Below, piece by piece: positions 21,273-29,611 of a stretch of DNA of 64,000 nucleotides. The position numbers were made by a program, and so were the translations under genes. Below the pieces are notes generated by a model. It did not search any database, had not been told where the DNA came from, and saw only the letters and a program-made list of their open reading frames with translations. This stretch comes from Nocardioides szechwanensis (lineage in GTDB: Bacteria > Actinomycetota > Actinomycetes > Propionibacteriales > Nocardioidaceae): NCBI RefSeq assembly GCF_900103935.1, contig NZ_FNIC01000002.1, positions 434,001 through 498,000 on the forward strand, in the 5' to 3' direction. The stretch's first letter is position 1. Every line of letters begins with the position of its first letter.

Positions 21273-22310
21273 TCAGCTGGACGCCTGCTCCTGGACCGGC
21301 TGGTCGGCGCCGTCGCCCGCGTCGGGGCCCTCGCCCTCGGCCTGCGGCCGGCGGCGGCGGTGCCGCAGCTCCACCCACAGCCCGCGTACGCCGGCGCGGT
21401 TGCCGGCGACCTCGGTGCCGTCGAGCTCGGTCCCGGGCATGGCCACGGCGCGTACGGCGGCAGCGGCGACCGGCAGCACACCCTCGCCGCGGTAGGGCTC
21501 GGGGCGCTCCTCGTCGTCCGGGGCCAGGCCCAGCGAGGCCAGCACCGACGGCAGCAGCACCGTCGCCAGCGACCGGTAGCCCTCGGCGGACGGGTGGAAC
21601 TGGTCGGGGCCGAACAGCAGGGCCGGCGCGGCCGCGAACTCGGGACCGAGGACGGCGGCGAGCGAGACGGTGCGCCCGCCCTCCTTGATCACCCCGATCG
21701 TCTGGGCGGCGGCGAGCCGACGCGACCACGCGCGGGCCACCTGCTTGAGCGGGGGCATGATCGGCTGGATCGTGCCCAGGTCGGGGCAGGTGCCGACCAC
21801 GACCTCGACGCCGGCGTCGACGAGGCGGCGTACGCCCTCGGAGAGGTGGCGCACCGACTGCGACGGCAGCACGGTGTGGGTGACGTCGTTGGCGCCGATC
21901 AGGATCACGGCCACGTCGGGCTCGATCGGCAGCGCGCGGTCGATCTGGCCGCCCAGGTCGGAGGACTCGGCGCCGACCTTGCACACCTCGCGCAGGTAGA
22001 CCCGCCGGTCGGCGTGCTCCGCCACCCCGTTGGCCAGGACCGCGCCGGGCGTCTCGGTGACCAGGTCGACGCCGTAGCCGGCGGCGCTGGAGTCGCCGAG
22101 GAGCGCGATCTTGAGCGCGGGGCCGGGCCGGCCGCGGCCGTACCAGCCGGTCGCGTCGGGGGCCTCGCCGTCGGCGTTGCCGATCGTGCGGCGCGCGAGC
22201 TTGGCCTCGACGGTGAGTACGCCGTAGAGGCCGCCCCCGAGCGCGGACAGGCCGCCGCCGCCGAACGCCGCGGCGGCAGCCAACTTTCTGGCGGCTCCGG
22301 CTTTCCCCAC
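21273..22310 (-). CDS. SGNH/GDSL hydrolase
   Basis: 345 residues. After a hydrophobic N-terminal stretch (about 7-32) that may anchor or export it, block I ALLGDSSAAGYG holds the Ser nucleophile, ILIGANDVTHTV is block III with Asn, and FGPDQFHPSAEGY is block V with Asp and His. The tail is charged and low-complexity. It should be an esterase or lipase acting at the cell surface; substrate unknown. GTG at 22,310 diverges from cbs with 37 bases between them. Confidence 0.88.
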   Translation of the reverse strand: MGKAGAARKLAAAAAFGGGGLSALGGGLYGVLTVEAKLARRTIGNADGEAPDATGWYGRGRPGPALKIALLGDSSAAGYGVDLVTETPGAVLANGVAEHADRRVYLREVCKVGAESSDLGGQIDRALPIEPDVAVILIGANDVTHTVLPSQSVRHLSEGVRRLVDAGVEVVVGTCPDLGTIQPIMPPLKQVARAWSRRLAAAQTIGVIKEGGRTVSLAAVLGPEFAAAPALLFGPDQFHPSAEGYRSLATVLLPSVLASLGLAPDDEERPEPYRGEGVLPVAAAAVRAVAMPGTELDGTEVAGNRAGVRGLWVELRHRRRRPQAEGEGPDAGDGADQPVQEQASS

Positions 22311-22317
22311 GTGCCGC

Positions 22318-22341
22318 AGTCTACGGACGGCGCTCTATGTT
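22318..22341. promoter_or_regulatory. Divergent leaderless -10 pair for SGNH hydrolase and cbs
   Basis: On the minus strand TAGACT (22,318-22,323) lies 7 bases before the hydrolase GTG; on the plus strand TATGTT (22,336-22,341) lies 6 bases before the cbs GTG. Both fit leaderless transcripts from a 37-base gap. Confidence 0.5.
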
Positions 22342-22347
22342 GATCAT

Positions 22348-23763
22348 GTGCAGTACGTGAACTCTCTCCTGGACCTGATCGGCAACACTCCGCTGTTGCG
22401 GCTCTCGCGCACCCTCGACCTGCCTGAGGGGAGTGGTGACGGGGGGCCGCTGGTGCTGGCCAAGATCGAGTACCTCAACCCCGGCGGCTCCGTGAAGGAC
22501 CGCATCGCCACCCGGATGATCGAGGCGGCCGAGGCGTCCGGCGAGCTCAAGCCCGGCGGCACGATCGTCGAGCCGACGTCGGGCAACACCGGTGTGGGGC
22601 TGGCGATGGTGGCGCAGGCGAAGGGCTACCACTGCATCTTCGTGTGCCCCGACAAGGTGTCGGAGGACAAGCGCAACGTGCTCAAGGCCTACGGCGCCGA
22701 GGTGGTGGTCTGCCCGACCGCGGTCGCGCCCGAGCACCCCGACAGCTACTACAACGTCTCCGACCGGCTGTCGTCGCAGCCCGGTGCCTGGAAGCCCGAC
22801 CAGTACTCCAACCCCAACAACCCGCGCTCCCACTACGAGACCACCGGTCCGGAGATCTGGGAGCAGACCGACGGCAAGATCACCCACTTCGTGTGCGGCG
22901 TCGGCACCGGCGGCACGATCAGCGGGATCGGGCGCTACCTCAAGGAGCGCGCTGCTGAAAGAGGGGGGCCGGACGTCAAGGTGATCGGCGCCGACCCCGC
23001 CGGCTCGGTCTACTCCGGCGGCTCCGGCCGCCCCTACCTCGTCGAGGGCGTGGGCGAGGACTTCTGGCCCGAGTGCTACGACCGCGACATCGCCGACCGG
23101 ATCATCGAGGTCTCCGACGCCGACTCCTTCGCGTTCACCCGCCGGCTGGCCCGCGAGGAGGCGCTGCTCGTCGGCGGCTCGTCCGGGATGGCGGCCTACG
23201 CCGCGAAGCAGCTCGCCGCCGAGCTTGCGGGCACGCCCGAGGGCGACGCCGCCGTGATCGTCGTACTGCTTCCCGACTCGGGTCGCGGCTACCTCACCAA
23301 GGTGTTCAACGACGAGTGGCTGGCGCAGTACGGCTTCGCGAGCGGCCACGAGACCGCCTCACAGACCGTCGGGGAGGTGCTGCGCGGCAAGTCCGGCCGG
23401 CTCCCCGAGCTCGTGCACACCCACCCCAGCGAGACCATCGCCGAGGCCGTGCAGATCCTCCAGGAGTACGGCGTCTCGCAGATGCCGGTCGTCCGCGCCG
23501 AGCCTCCGATCGTGGCCGCCGAGGTCGCCGGCTCGGTCTCGGAGCGCACCCTGCTCGACGCGCTCTTCACCGGCACCGCCCGCCTCACTGACCCCGTCGA
23601 GGACCACATGTCCGAGGCGCTCCCCACCATCGGCTCCACCGAGGACGCCCGCGACGCCGTCGCCCTGCTCGAGCACGCCGACGCGGTCCTCGTGCAGGAG
23701 GACGGCAAGCCCGTCGGCGTACTCACCCGCCAAGACCTGCTGACCTTCCTCGCCAACGGCTGA
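22348..23763 (+). CDS. cbs: Cystathionine beta-synthase
   Basis: 471 residues. It joins serine (or O-acetylserine) and homocysteine to make cystathionine. The PLP lysine is Lys50 in NPGGSVKDR; the substrate loop PTSGNTGVGLAM and the phosphate loop GTGGTISGIGRYLK are clear. A pair of CBS domains fills about residues 345-471 (THPSETIAEAVQILQEYGVSQMPVV...), the regulatory module that binds adenosyl ligands in relatives. GTG at 22,348 is fixed by the -10 six bases upstream and the family start MQYVNSLLDLIGNTPLL. Its pathway partner is metB at 61.6 kb. Confidence 0.95.
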   Translation: MQYVNSLLDLIGNTPLLRLSRTLDLPEGSGDGGPLVLAKIEYLNPGGSVKDRIATRMIEAAEASGELKPGGTIVEPTSGNTGVGLAMVAQAKGYHCIFVCPDKVSEDKRNVLKAYGAEVVVCPTAVAPEHPDSYYNVSDRLSSQPGAWKPDQYSNPNNPRSHYETTGPEIWEQTDGKITHFVCGVGTGGTISGIGRYLKERAAERGGPDVKVIGADPAGSVYSGGSGRPYLVEGVGEDFWPECYDRDIADRIIEVSDADSFAFTRRLAREEALLVGGSSGMAAYAAKQLAAELAGTPEGDAAVIVVLLPDSGRGYLTKVFNDEWLAQYGFASGHETASQTVGEVLRGKSGRLPELVHTHPSETIAEAVQILQEYGVSQMPVVRAEPPIVAAEVAGSVSERTLLDALFTGTARLTDPVEDHMSEALPTIGSTEDARDAVALLEHADAVLVQEDGKPVGVLTRQDLLTFLANG

Positions 23764-23771
23764 GTCCAGAT

Positions 23772-23844
23772 CCCGGGAAAGTACGGAACGAAATCGACCC
23801 TGATCGGCCGATTTGAGGTCGATTTCGTTCCGTACTTTCCCGGG
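23772..23844. repeat. Perfect 28-bp inverted repeat after cbs
   Basis: The arm 23,772-23,799 (starts CCCGGGAAAGTACGG, ends AAATCGACC) is the exact reverse complement of 23,817-23,844, across a 17-base loop that itself holds the palindrome ATCGGCCGAT. No T-tract follows. It could terminate cbs, or be a dispersed palindromic element. Confidence 0.9.
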
Positions 23845-23868
23845 CACCTGCGCGTCCGTGCGAGAATG

Positions 23869-23880
23869 AGAACCTGTTCT
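23869..23880. promoter_or_regulatory. KstR/TetR-like operator AGAAC-CT-GTTCT
   Basis: AGAACCTGTTCT is a palindrome with the AACnnGTT core of KstR sites, which control steroid catabolism in actinobacteria. It lies 23 bases before the DUF35 start and probably overlaps its promoter. Confidence 0.5.
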
Positions 23881-23903
23881 AGTTCCGGACGCTCGGAGGA
23901 CGC

Positions 23904-24350
23904 ATGACGGCCACACCTGCCATCGAGGGCTGGTTCACGACGGGTGCCGCACCGGCCCTGGTCGGGACCCGCTGCGCGACGTGCACGACGGTGTTCTTCC
24001 CCAAGGCCGACGGGTTCTGTCGCAACCCTGCGTGCGACGGCGAGACCTTCGAGGAGGTCGAGCTGTCCCGTCGCGGCCGGATCTGGTCCTACACCGACGC
24101 GCAGTACCAGCCGCCGCCGCCCTACATCCCCGCGGCCGATCCTTACGAGCCGTTCGCGCTCGCGGCCGTCGAGCTGCCCGAGGGCCTCGTCGTCCTCGGC
24201 CAGGTGGCGAAGGGCTACGGCGTCGACGACCTCAAGGTCGGCGACGAGGCCGAGCTGGTGGTCGAGACGCTCTACACCGACGAGACCGGCGAGCGCTCCA
24301 TCTGGCGCTGGAAGCCTGTGACCGAGATGGGCCAGGAGGCCGACCAGTGA
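23904..24350 (+). CDS. DUF35 OB-fold protein with zinc ribbon
   Basis: 148 residues. Cys24, Cys27, Cys38 and Cys43 form a rubredoxin-like zinc ribbon, followed by an OB-fold (about 55-140). Such proteins bind thiolase-like partners; in cholesterol side-chain breakdown the DUF35 domain of ChsH2 binds the aldolase Ltp2. The next gene is exactly such a partner and overlaps by four bases (GTGA). The ATG follows GGAGG by 5 bases. Confidence 0.88.
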   Translation: MTATPAIEGWFTTGAAPALVGTRCATCTTVFFPKADGFCRNPACDGETFEEVELSRRGRIWSYTDAQYQPPPPYIPAADPYEPFALAAVELPEGLVVLGQVAKGYGVDDLKVGDEAELVVETLYTDETGERSIWRWKPVTEMGQEADQ

Positions 24351-25543
24351 GCACCAGCAAGGACGTCGCCGTCGCCGGAGTCGGCATGCACCCCTGGGGC
24401 AAGTGGGGCAAGAGCTTCGTGACGTACGGCGTCCACGCCGCGCGTGCTGCCCTGACCGACGCCGGGATCCCCTGGCAGGACGTCGACCTGATCGTCGGCG
24501 GCGAGACCGTGCGCAACGGCTACGGCGGCTACGTCGCCGGCGCGACGTTCGCCCAGGCCCTGGGCTGGAACGGCGCCCGCGTCGCCACGTCGTACGCCGC
24601 CTGCGCGACCGGCGCCCAGGCCCTCGACACCGCGCGGGCCCGGATCCTCGCCGGCATGTGCGAGGTCGCGCTGGTCGTCGGTGCCGACACCACGCCCAAG
24701 GGCTTCCTCGCACCCAACGCGGGGGAGCGGTGGGACGACCCCGACTGGCTGCGGTTCCGGCTGCTCGGCATGACCAACCCGGCGTACTTCGCGCTCTACG
24801 CGCGCCGCCGGATGGACCTCTACGGCGCCACCCAGGCCGACTTCGCGCAGGTGAAGGTCAAGAACGCCAAGCACGGGCTGCACAACCCCAACGCCCGCTA
24901 CCGCAAGGAGGTCAGCGTCGACGACGTCCTCGGCTCCGCGGTCGTCTCCGACCCGCTGCACCTGCTCGACATCTGCGCCACCTCAGACGGGGCCGCGGCG
25001 GTCGTGCTGACCAGCGTCGACTACGCGCGCCGCCACGGGCTCACCGACCCGGTCAAGGTGAAGGCCATCTCGACGGTCACGCCGACGTTCCCCAACACGG
25101 TCATGGACATGCCCAACCTCTCCACCGACTCGAGCGCGGTGGCCGGCGTGCCCGAGCGGACGTTCAAGGAGTCGATCGGCCACGCGGCGTACGAGGAGGC
25201 CGGGATCGGCCCCGAGGACGTCGACGTCGCCGAGGTCTACGACCTGTCGACCGCGCTCGAGCTGGACTGGATCGAGGACCTCGCGCTGTGCAAGCGCGGC
25301 GAGGCCGAGGCCCTGCTCCGCGCCGGCGACACCACGATCGGTGGCCGGATCCCGGTCAATCCGTCCGGCGGGCTGGCCTGCTTCGGCGAGGCCGTGCCGG
25401 CGCAGGCGCTGGCCCAGGTCTGCGAGCTCACCTGGCAGCTGCGCGGCCAGGCCGAGGGTCGCCAGGTCGAGGGGGCGCGCGTCGGGATCACCGCCAACCA
25501 GGGCCTCTTCGGGCACGGCTCCTCGGTGCTGCTGGCGATCTGA
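24347..25543 (+). CDS. Thiolase-fold protein, Ltp2-like (likely aldolase)
   Basis: 398 residues of the SCP2/thiolase group. It starts VAVAGVGMHPWGKWG; SYAACATGAQALDTARARI sits at the nucleophile-Cys position. The C-terminal motif is NQGLFGHGSSVLL, without the cysteine that true thiolases carry in CNGGGLG-like motifs. NPSGGLACFGEAVPAQALAQ is the conserved Gly/Ala stretch. Together with the DUF35 partner this points to retro-aldol cleavage of a beta-hydroxyacyl-CoA rather than thiolysis, as in Ltp2. Translational coupling with the DUF35 gene is clear. Confidence 0.82.
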   Translation: MSTSKDVAVAGVGMHPWGKWGKSFVTYGVHAARAALTDAGIPWQDVDLIVGGETVRNGYGGYVAGATFAQALGWNGARVATSYAACATGAQALDTARARILAGMCEVALVVGADTTPKGFLAPNAGERWDDPDWLRFRLLGMTNPAYFALYARRRMDLYGATQADFAQVKVKNAKHGLHNPNARYRKEVSVDDVLGSAVVSDPLHLLDICATSDGAAAVVLTSVDYARRHGLTDPVKVKAISTVTPTFPNTVMDMPNLSTDSSAVAGVPERTFKESIGHAAYEEAGIGPEDVDVAEVYDLSTALELDWIEDLALCKRGEAEALLRAGDTTIGGRIPVNPSGGLACFGEAVPAQALAQVCELTWQLRGQAEGRQVEGARVGITANQGLFGHGSSVLLAI

Positions 25544-25553
25544 GGGGCTGACC

Positions 25554-26357
25554 ATGTCGTACGTCGAGGTCGCGCGGCCGCACGACGCGGTCGCGGTGGT
25601 GACGCTCAACCGTCCTGAGCGGATGAACGCGATGTCGTTCGACGTGATGGTCCCGTTCCGCGATGCGCTGCTCGAGGTGGGCGCCGACGTCGGTGTCCGT
25701 GCCGTGGTCGTGACCGGCGCCGGCAAGGGCTTCTGTTCCGGTGCCGACCAGGAGTCGGCCGGCATCCCACCGGGCCTGGAGGGGCTGCCCCCGCCGGCCT
25801 ACGCGCTGCGCGCCATGCAGCTGCTCGAGGACGTCGTGCTCACCCTCCGCCGGCTGCCGCAGCCGGTCATCGCGGCGGTGAACGGCGCCGCGATCGGCGG
25901 TGGACTGTGCCTCGCCCTGGCCTGCGACCTGCGGCTGGCCGCGCCGGCGGCGTACTTCCGCGCGGCCGGGATCAACAACGGGCTGACCGCCAGCGAGCTC
26001 GGCCTGAGCTTCCTGCTGCCTCGGGCGATCGGCTCCACCCGCGCCGCCGACCTGATGCTCACCGGGCGCGATCTCGGCGCTGAAGAGGCCGAGCGGATCG
26101 GCCTGGTCTCGTCGCTGCACGACGACGTCGTGGCCGCCGCGGTCGAGACCGGAGCCCGGATCGCCCGCCTCTCGCAGCCCGGCATCGAGCTCACCAAGAA
26201 GTCGCTCCAGGCCGGGATGGCGGCCTCGTCGCTCGAGGCGCACCTGACCTCCGAGGGTCTCGGCCAGCTCTACCTGCGGCTGCTCACCGACAACTTCGAG
26301 GAGGCCACCTTCGCCCGCAAGGAGGGCCGCGAGCCGGAGTTCCGCGACCGGCGTTGA
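25554..26357 (+). CDS. Enoyl-CoA hydratase/isomerase family protein
   Basis: 267 residues of the crotonase fold. The oxyanion-hole segments are GFCSGADQES and NGAAIGGGLCLALACDLRL; the second catalytic region reads AGINNGLTASELGLSFLLPRAIG, with Glu retained. It would hydrate an enoyl-CoA to the 3-hydroxyacyl-CoA used by the preceding aldolase-like protein, which makes a sensible three-gene pathway. ATG follows GAGGGG and lies 10 bases after the thiolase gene. Confidence 0.88.
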   Translation: MSYVEVARPHDAVAVVTLNRPERMNAMSFDVMVPFRDALLEVGADVGVRAVVVTGAGKGFCSGADQESAGIPPGLEGLPPPAYALRAMQLLEDVVLTLRRLPQPVIAAVNGAAIGGGLCLALACDLRLAAPAAYFRAAGINNGLTASELGLSFLLPRAIGSTRAADLMLTGRDLGAEEAERIGLVSSLHDDVVAAAVETGARIARLSQPGIELTKKSLQAGMAASSLEAHLTSEGLGQLYLRLLTDNFEEATFARKEGREPEFRDRR

Positions 26358-26358
26358 C

Positions 26359-26364
26359 TAGCCT
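26359..26364 (+). promoter_or_regulatory. -10 hexamer TAGCCT, leaderless spacing
   Basis: TAGCCT, six bases, then GTG at 26,371. It overlaps the hydratase gene's last base region. Confidence 0.5.
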
Positions 26365-26370
26365 GGCCCG

Positions 26371-26946
26371 GTGCCCGACCTGCCGCCAGCCGAGGTGCTG
26401 GACCTGTTCGCCGTACCAGGCGACCTCGCGCGGTTGCCCGGCGACCGCGGCGGCAGGGTCCGAGCGGGCGACCTGCTGCTCTCGCCCGGTCGTGACCCGG
26501 AGACGCAGGCCTGGCTGAGCCCCTTGCTGGCGCGGCTGGCGGTGCGCCTCGACGAGCGGCCGGGACGACGTCCGCGGGACCTGCGGATCGCCATGCCGGT
26601 GCCGGCGCGCGACGGCTCGTGGGTGGTGCGGGGGTGGGGTGCGAGCCGCTACGAGCCCGGCACCGATGTCTGCGACGACCTCGACGTGACCCTCGCCGCA
26701 GGGCGGCTGCTGCACGCCGAGCTCGACTCGCTGGTCCGCGAACGACCGACCGGCCTGGACGCCGACCCGGGCTCAGCCGGGCCGGACCAGCTCGTCCACG
26801 CCGCCCTGGACGGCAACGTGCTGCTCGACGCCCGCGGAGCACCGGTCGTGATCGACGTGACGCCGGCCTGGCGCACGGTGCGGTGGGCCGAGCAGGAGTG
26901 CCGCCGGAGCTTCCGGCTGCGTCAGGCCGAGGCCTCGCCGACGTAG
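26371..26946 (+). CDS. Phosphotransferase-like protein (TIGR02569-like), probable pseudokinase
   Basis: 191 residues, shorter than the roughly 270 of the family it resembles. PVPARDGSWVVRGWGASRYEPG recalls the nucleotide-binding lobe of actinobacterial aminoglycoside-phosphotransferase-like proteins, and VHAALDGNVLLDARGAPVVIDVTPAWR recalls the HGDLxGNVL...VID..P.WR catalytic loop. Here the Asp of HGD is replaced (HAALDGN), so catalysis is doubtful. The match is from memory of motifs and is tentative. Its 3' end overlaps the convergent YchJ gene by 25 bases. Confidence 0.55.
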   Translation: MPDLPPAEVLDLFAVPGDLARLPGDRGGRVRAGDLLLSPGRDPETQAWLSPLLARLAVRLDERPGRRPRDLRIAMPVPARDGSWVVRGWGASRYEPGTDVCDDLDVTLAAGRLLHAELDSLVRERPTGLDADPGSAGPDQLVHAALDGNVLLDARGAPVVIDVTPAWRTVRWAEQECRRSFRLRQAEASPT

Positions 26947-27287
26947 ACCCAGTCGCCGCGGCGCAGCTCGAAGACGCTGCGCTCACGCCGCTCCCCGGCC
27001 GTGCCGCCTCGCGAGTAGGCCGCCACGAACTCCACCCAGTCGTCGCCGGAGTCGACGATGGTCAGACCGGTCCAGGTCAGCGACGGATCCGGCGCGAGCT
27101 CGTCCGGTCGGGTGCGGGGGTGCCAGGTCCGGAAGACGAAGTCGAGGTCGCCGACGGCGTATGCCGCGTAGCGGGCCCGCATCAGCTCCAGGGCACTGAC
27201 CGCCCGGGCGGAGCCACGGTGCAGCCGCCCGCAGCACGCGTCGTACGTCGCGCCGCTCCCGCAGGGACAGGGTTGCTGGAGCTTCAT
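26922..27287 (-). CDS. YchJ family protein with SEC-C zinc motif
   Basis: 121 residues. The N-terminal CPCGSGATYDACCGRLH is the SEC-C-type zinc motif of YchJ (UPF0225). The rest is an NTF2-like fold with MRARYAAYAVGDLDFVFRTWHPRTRP. The function is unknown. ATG at 27,287 overlaps the cyclase stop (ATGA), so it is the third gene of the WS/DGAT - cyclase - ychJ operon. Confidence 0.88.
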   Translation of the reverse strand: MKLQQPCPCGSGATYDACCGRLHRGSARAVSALELMRARYAAYAVGDLDFVFRTWHPRTRPDELAPDPSLTWTGLTIVDSGDDWVEFVAAYSRGGTAGERRERSVFELRRGDWVYVGEASA

Positions 27288-28108
27288 CTGGCGTCCTTCC
27301 GCTCGACGCGGAACAGCTCGTGCCGGCCGGGCAGGCCGCGCAGCTCGACGTCCGCGGCCTTGACCAGCTCCACCGCAGCGTCGTCGTCGAGCGCCTCGAC
27401 GACCGCGGCGCTGGCCAGCACCTCGCCGCCGACTGCCTTGTCCGCGACCCGCGCCGCCATCGCGACGTTGCGCCCGAAGTAGTCGCCGTCCCGGCTGACC
27501 ACCGTGCCGGTGTGGATGCCGATGCGCACCCGCACCGGCCGCAGCTTCGGGTCGAGGCTGCGGCGCAGGTCGCGCTGGACCCCGAGCGCGGCGCGGCAGG
27601 CGGCCTCGGCGTCGCGGAAGGCCACCATGAAGCCGTCGCCCGCGGTCTTGACGACCTGGCCGCGGTAGCGCTCGACCCGCGAGCGGACCACCGTGTCGTG
27701 TGCCGCCAGCAGCCGCACCCACGCGGCGTCACCGAGCCGGTGGTTGAGCTCGGTCGACCCCTCGATGTCGGAGAAGAGCAGCGTGACGGTGCCGTCGGAG
27801 GCCGCGATGTTGGCGATCTCGGTGCGCTCGTCGGCCGCCCAGCTCGCCAGGTCGTCCAGCGACCGCCCGAGCAGCCCGGCGAAGCCGTGCTCGCGCACCC
27901 GGGTCGCCGTCTCGACGACGCGGCGTACGGCGCGCTCGGTGGCGGTGGCCGCAGGCCGGGGCCGCAGCGCCGCGTCGAGGTCGGCCTCGAGCGCGGCCGA
28001 GCGCTTCCGCTCGGCGCTCAGCTCGGACCGCGCCCGCAGCAGGAGTACGACGGTCAGCGCAAGCCCGGCGCCGAGCACCGCGACGGCGACTGCCAGCAGC
28101 TCGGTCAC
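27284..28108 (-). CDS. Membrane-anchored adenylate/guanylate cyclase
   Basis: 274 residues. One N-terminal membrane helix (about 3-25) and a basic helical linker precede a class III cyclase domain: VTLLFSDIEGSTELNHRLGD carries the first metal Asp, VVKTAGDGFMVAF the second, and DYFGRNVAMAARVADKA the ribose-binding end. It would make cAMP in the cytoplasm. The start overlaps the stop of the WS/DGAT gene (GTGA). The link between a cyclase and an acyltransferase is notable but unexplained. Confidence 0.88.
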   Translation of the reverse strand: MTELLAVAVAVLGAGLALTVVLLLRARSELSAERKRSAALEADLDAALRPRPAATATERAVRRVVETATRVREHGFAGLLGRSLDDLASWAADERTEIANIAASDGTVTLLFSDIEGSTELNHRLGDAAWVRLLAAHDTVVRSRVERYRGQVVKTAGDGFMVAFRDAEAACRAALGVQRDLRRSLDPKLRPVRVRIGIHTGTVVSRDGDYFGRNVAMAARVADKAVGGEVLASAAVVEALDDDAAVELVKAADVELRGLPGRHELFRVERKDAR

Positions 28109-29505
28109 GCCAGTGCTGCCTCGAGCCGGTCGAGCTCCTCGCCGGCGTAGACCGCGATCTTCTGGAGGCTCGGGATCGAGTCGCGGCAGCCGGTGAAGCC
28201 GATGTTGAACTCGCCGTCGTAGCTCACGGCGGTGATGTTGAGGGCCTGGCCGTTGAACAGCAGGCTGACCGGGTAGATCTCCTCCATCCGCGAGCCGTCG
28301 AGGTAGCGCGCCTCGGCCGGGCCGGGCACATTGGAGATCACCAGGTTGGAGGCCGGCCGCCCGCGGCCGCCGACGCCGAGGATCGCCTGCGCCATGAACG
28401 GCAGCATCAGCACCGCCGTGTAGGCGTCCATCGCGACCCCCGAGACCTCCGGCAGCCGCGCCTTGCCGAGCCGGGTCGAGGCCTTGATCGCCGTGATCCG
28501 CTCGACCGGGTCGTCGATGTCGCTCCCGAGCGTCGCGTAGAGGAACGTGATCGCGTTGCCCACCTTGGCGCTGCTCCCCTCGCGAACCGAGACCGGGACG
28601 TTGGCGGTGAGGCTCTCGCCCGGCAGCTGGTCGTGCTCGGTCAGGTAGCGCCGCAGCGCCCCTCCGCAGATGGTCAGGAAGACGTCGTTGAGGCTGCCGT
28701 CGGCGGCCTTGGCCACCGCCCGCAGCCGGTCGATGGAGTAGTGCTGGGTCGCGAACCGGCGCGGGGTGTGGATGCGCCCGTTGAAGATCGACTTCGGCGC
28801 GCGGAACGGTGCCGCCTGGTCGTCGTCACCGAGGCCGGTGACGGTCTCGACGTACGTCTTGCCGAGCGAGTAGGCGACCGAGACGCCGCTCTTGATCCCG
28901 TCGACCAGCAGCGAGCCCCCGTCGCCAGCAGCCCTCTCCGGGACGCGCGCCGGCTTCGGCGCGACCTCGAGGCCGGACTGGTCCGGACCGCGGGTGCCGA
29001 TCGCCCACGGCGGCAGCATGTCGCGGGCGTCGGGGTCGGCGGAGAGGATGCGGCGCAGCAGCCGGATGCCGCCGACGCCGTCGACCTGCGAGTGGTGCGC
29101 CTTCATGTACAGCGACCAGCGGTCCTTCTCCTGGCCCTCGATGACGTGGCACTCCCACAGCGGGTAGCGGCGGTCCATCTTGGCCGAGTGGAGCCGCGAG
29201 ACCAGGACGCCGAGCTCGCGCTGGGAGCCGGCGCCGGGCAGCGCCGAGTGGCGCAGGTGGTAGTCGAGGTCGATCTCGTCGTCAGGCAGCTCGACCCAGC
29301 TCGGCACCGGGGTCCTGTGGAAGAGGTAGTTGAACGGCGGCGCGAACTCGTGGCACTCACGCCACCGCGCCACTAGGTCCTGCACGAACGTCGGTCGGTC
29401 CTCCGGCACCCGGAACGTCGCCAGCATCCCCACCTGCATGGGGGTCCGGTGACTTTCGGCAAACAGCCATGCCGAGTCGTTGACGGCCAACAGCTTGCGC
29501 CCCAC
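28105..29505 (-). CDS. WS/DGAT acyltransferase (wax ester / triacylglycerol synthesis)
   Basis: 466 residues. The active-site motif HHSQVDG (HHxxxDG) lies at about 136-142 and the usual PLWE segment is just before it. The C-terminal domain (DUF1298-like) ends with ISNVPGPAEARYLDG and GFTGCRDSIPSLQKI. It esterifies acyl-CoA with an alcohol or diacylglycerol to make storage lipid at the membrane. GTG at 29,505 is chosen because GAGGAG lies upstream; an in-frame ATG at 29,535 is less likely. Confidence 0.92.
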   Translation of the reverse strand: MGRKLLAVNDSAWLFAESHRTPMQVGMLATFRVPEDRPTFVQDLVARWRECHEFAPPFNYLFHRTPVPSWVELPDDEIDLDYHLRHSALPGAGSQRELGVLVSRLHSAKMDRRYPLWECHVIEGQEKDRWSLYMKAHHSQVDGVGGIRLLRRILSADPDARDMLPPWAIGTRGPDQSGLEVAPKPARVPERAAGDGGSLLVDGIKSGVSVAYSLGKTYVETVTGLGDDDQAAPFRAPKSIFNGRIHTPRRFATQHYSIDRLRAVAKAADGSLNDVFLTICGGALRRYLTEHDQLPGESLTANVPVSVREGSSAKVGNAITFLYATLGSDIDDPVERITAIKASTRLGKARLPEVSGVAMDAYTAVLMLPFMAQAILGVGGRGRPASNLVISNVPGPAEARYLDGSRMEEIYPVSLLFNGQALNITAVSYDGEFNIGFTGCRDSIPSLQKIAVYAGEELDRLEAALA

Positions 29506-29599
29506 TGTGTCTCCTCGTCTTGCTCCCGGGCGCACCTTAGTGCCCCGTGAAGAACCGTGGGAGCCGTCTTGGACCGCGCTCCAGGATTGCGCGGGCGGC

Positions 29600-29605
29600 T
29601 AGGTT
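29600..29605 (+). promoter_or_regulatory. -10 hexamer TAGGTT, leaderless spacing
   Basis: TAGGTT, six bases, then GTG at 29,612. Confidence 0.5.
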
Positions 29606-29611
29606 CGGAGA

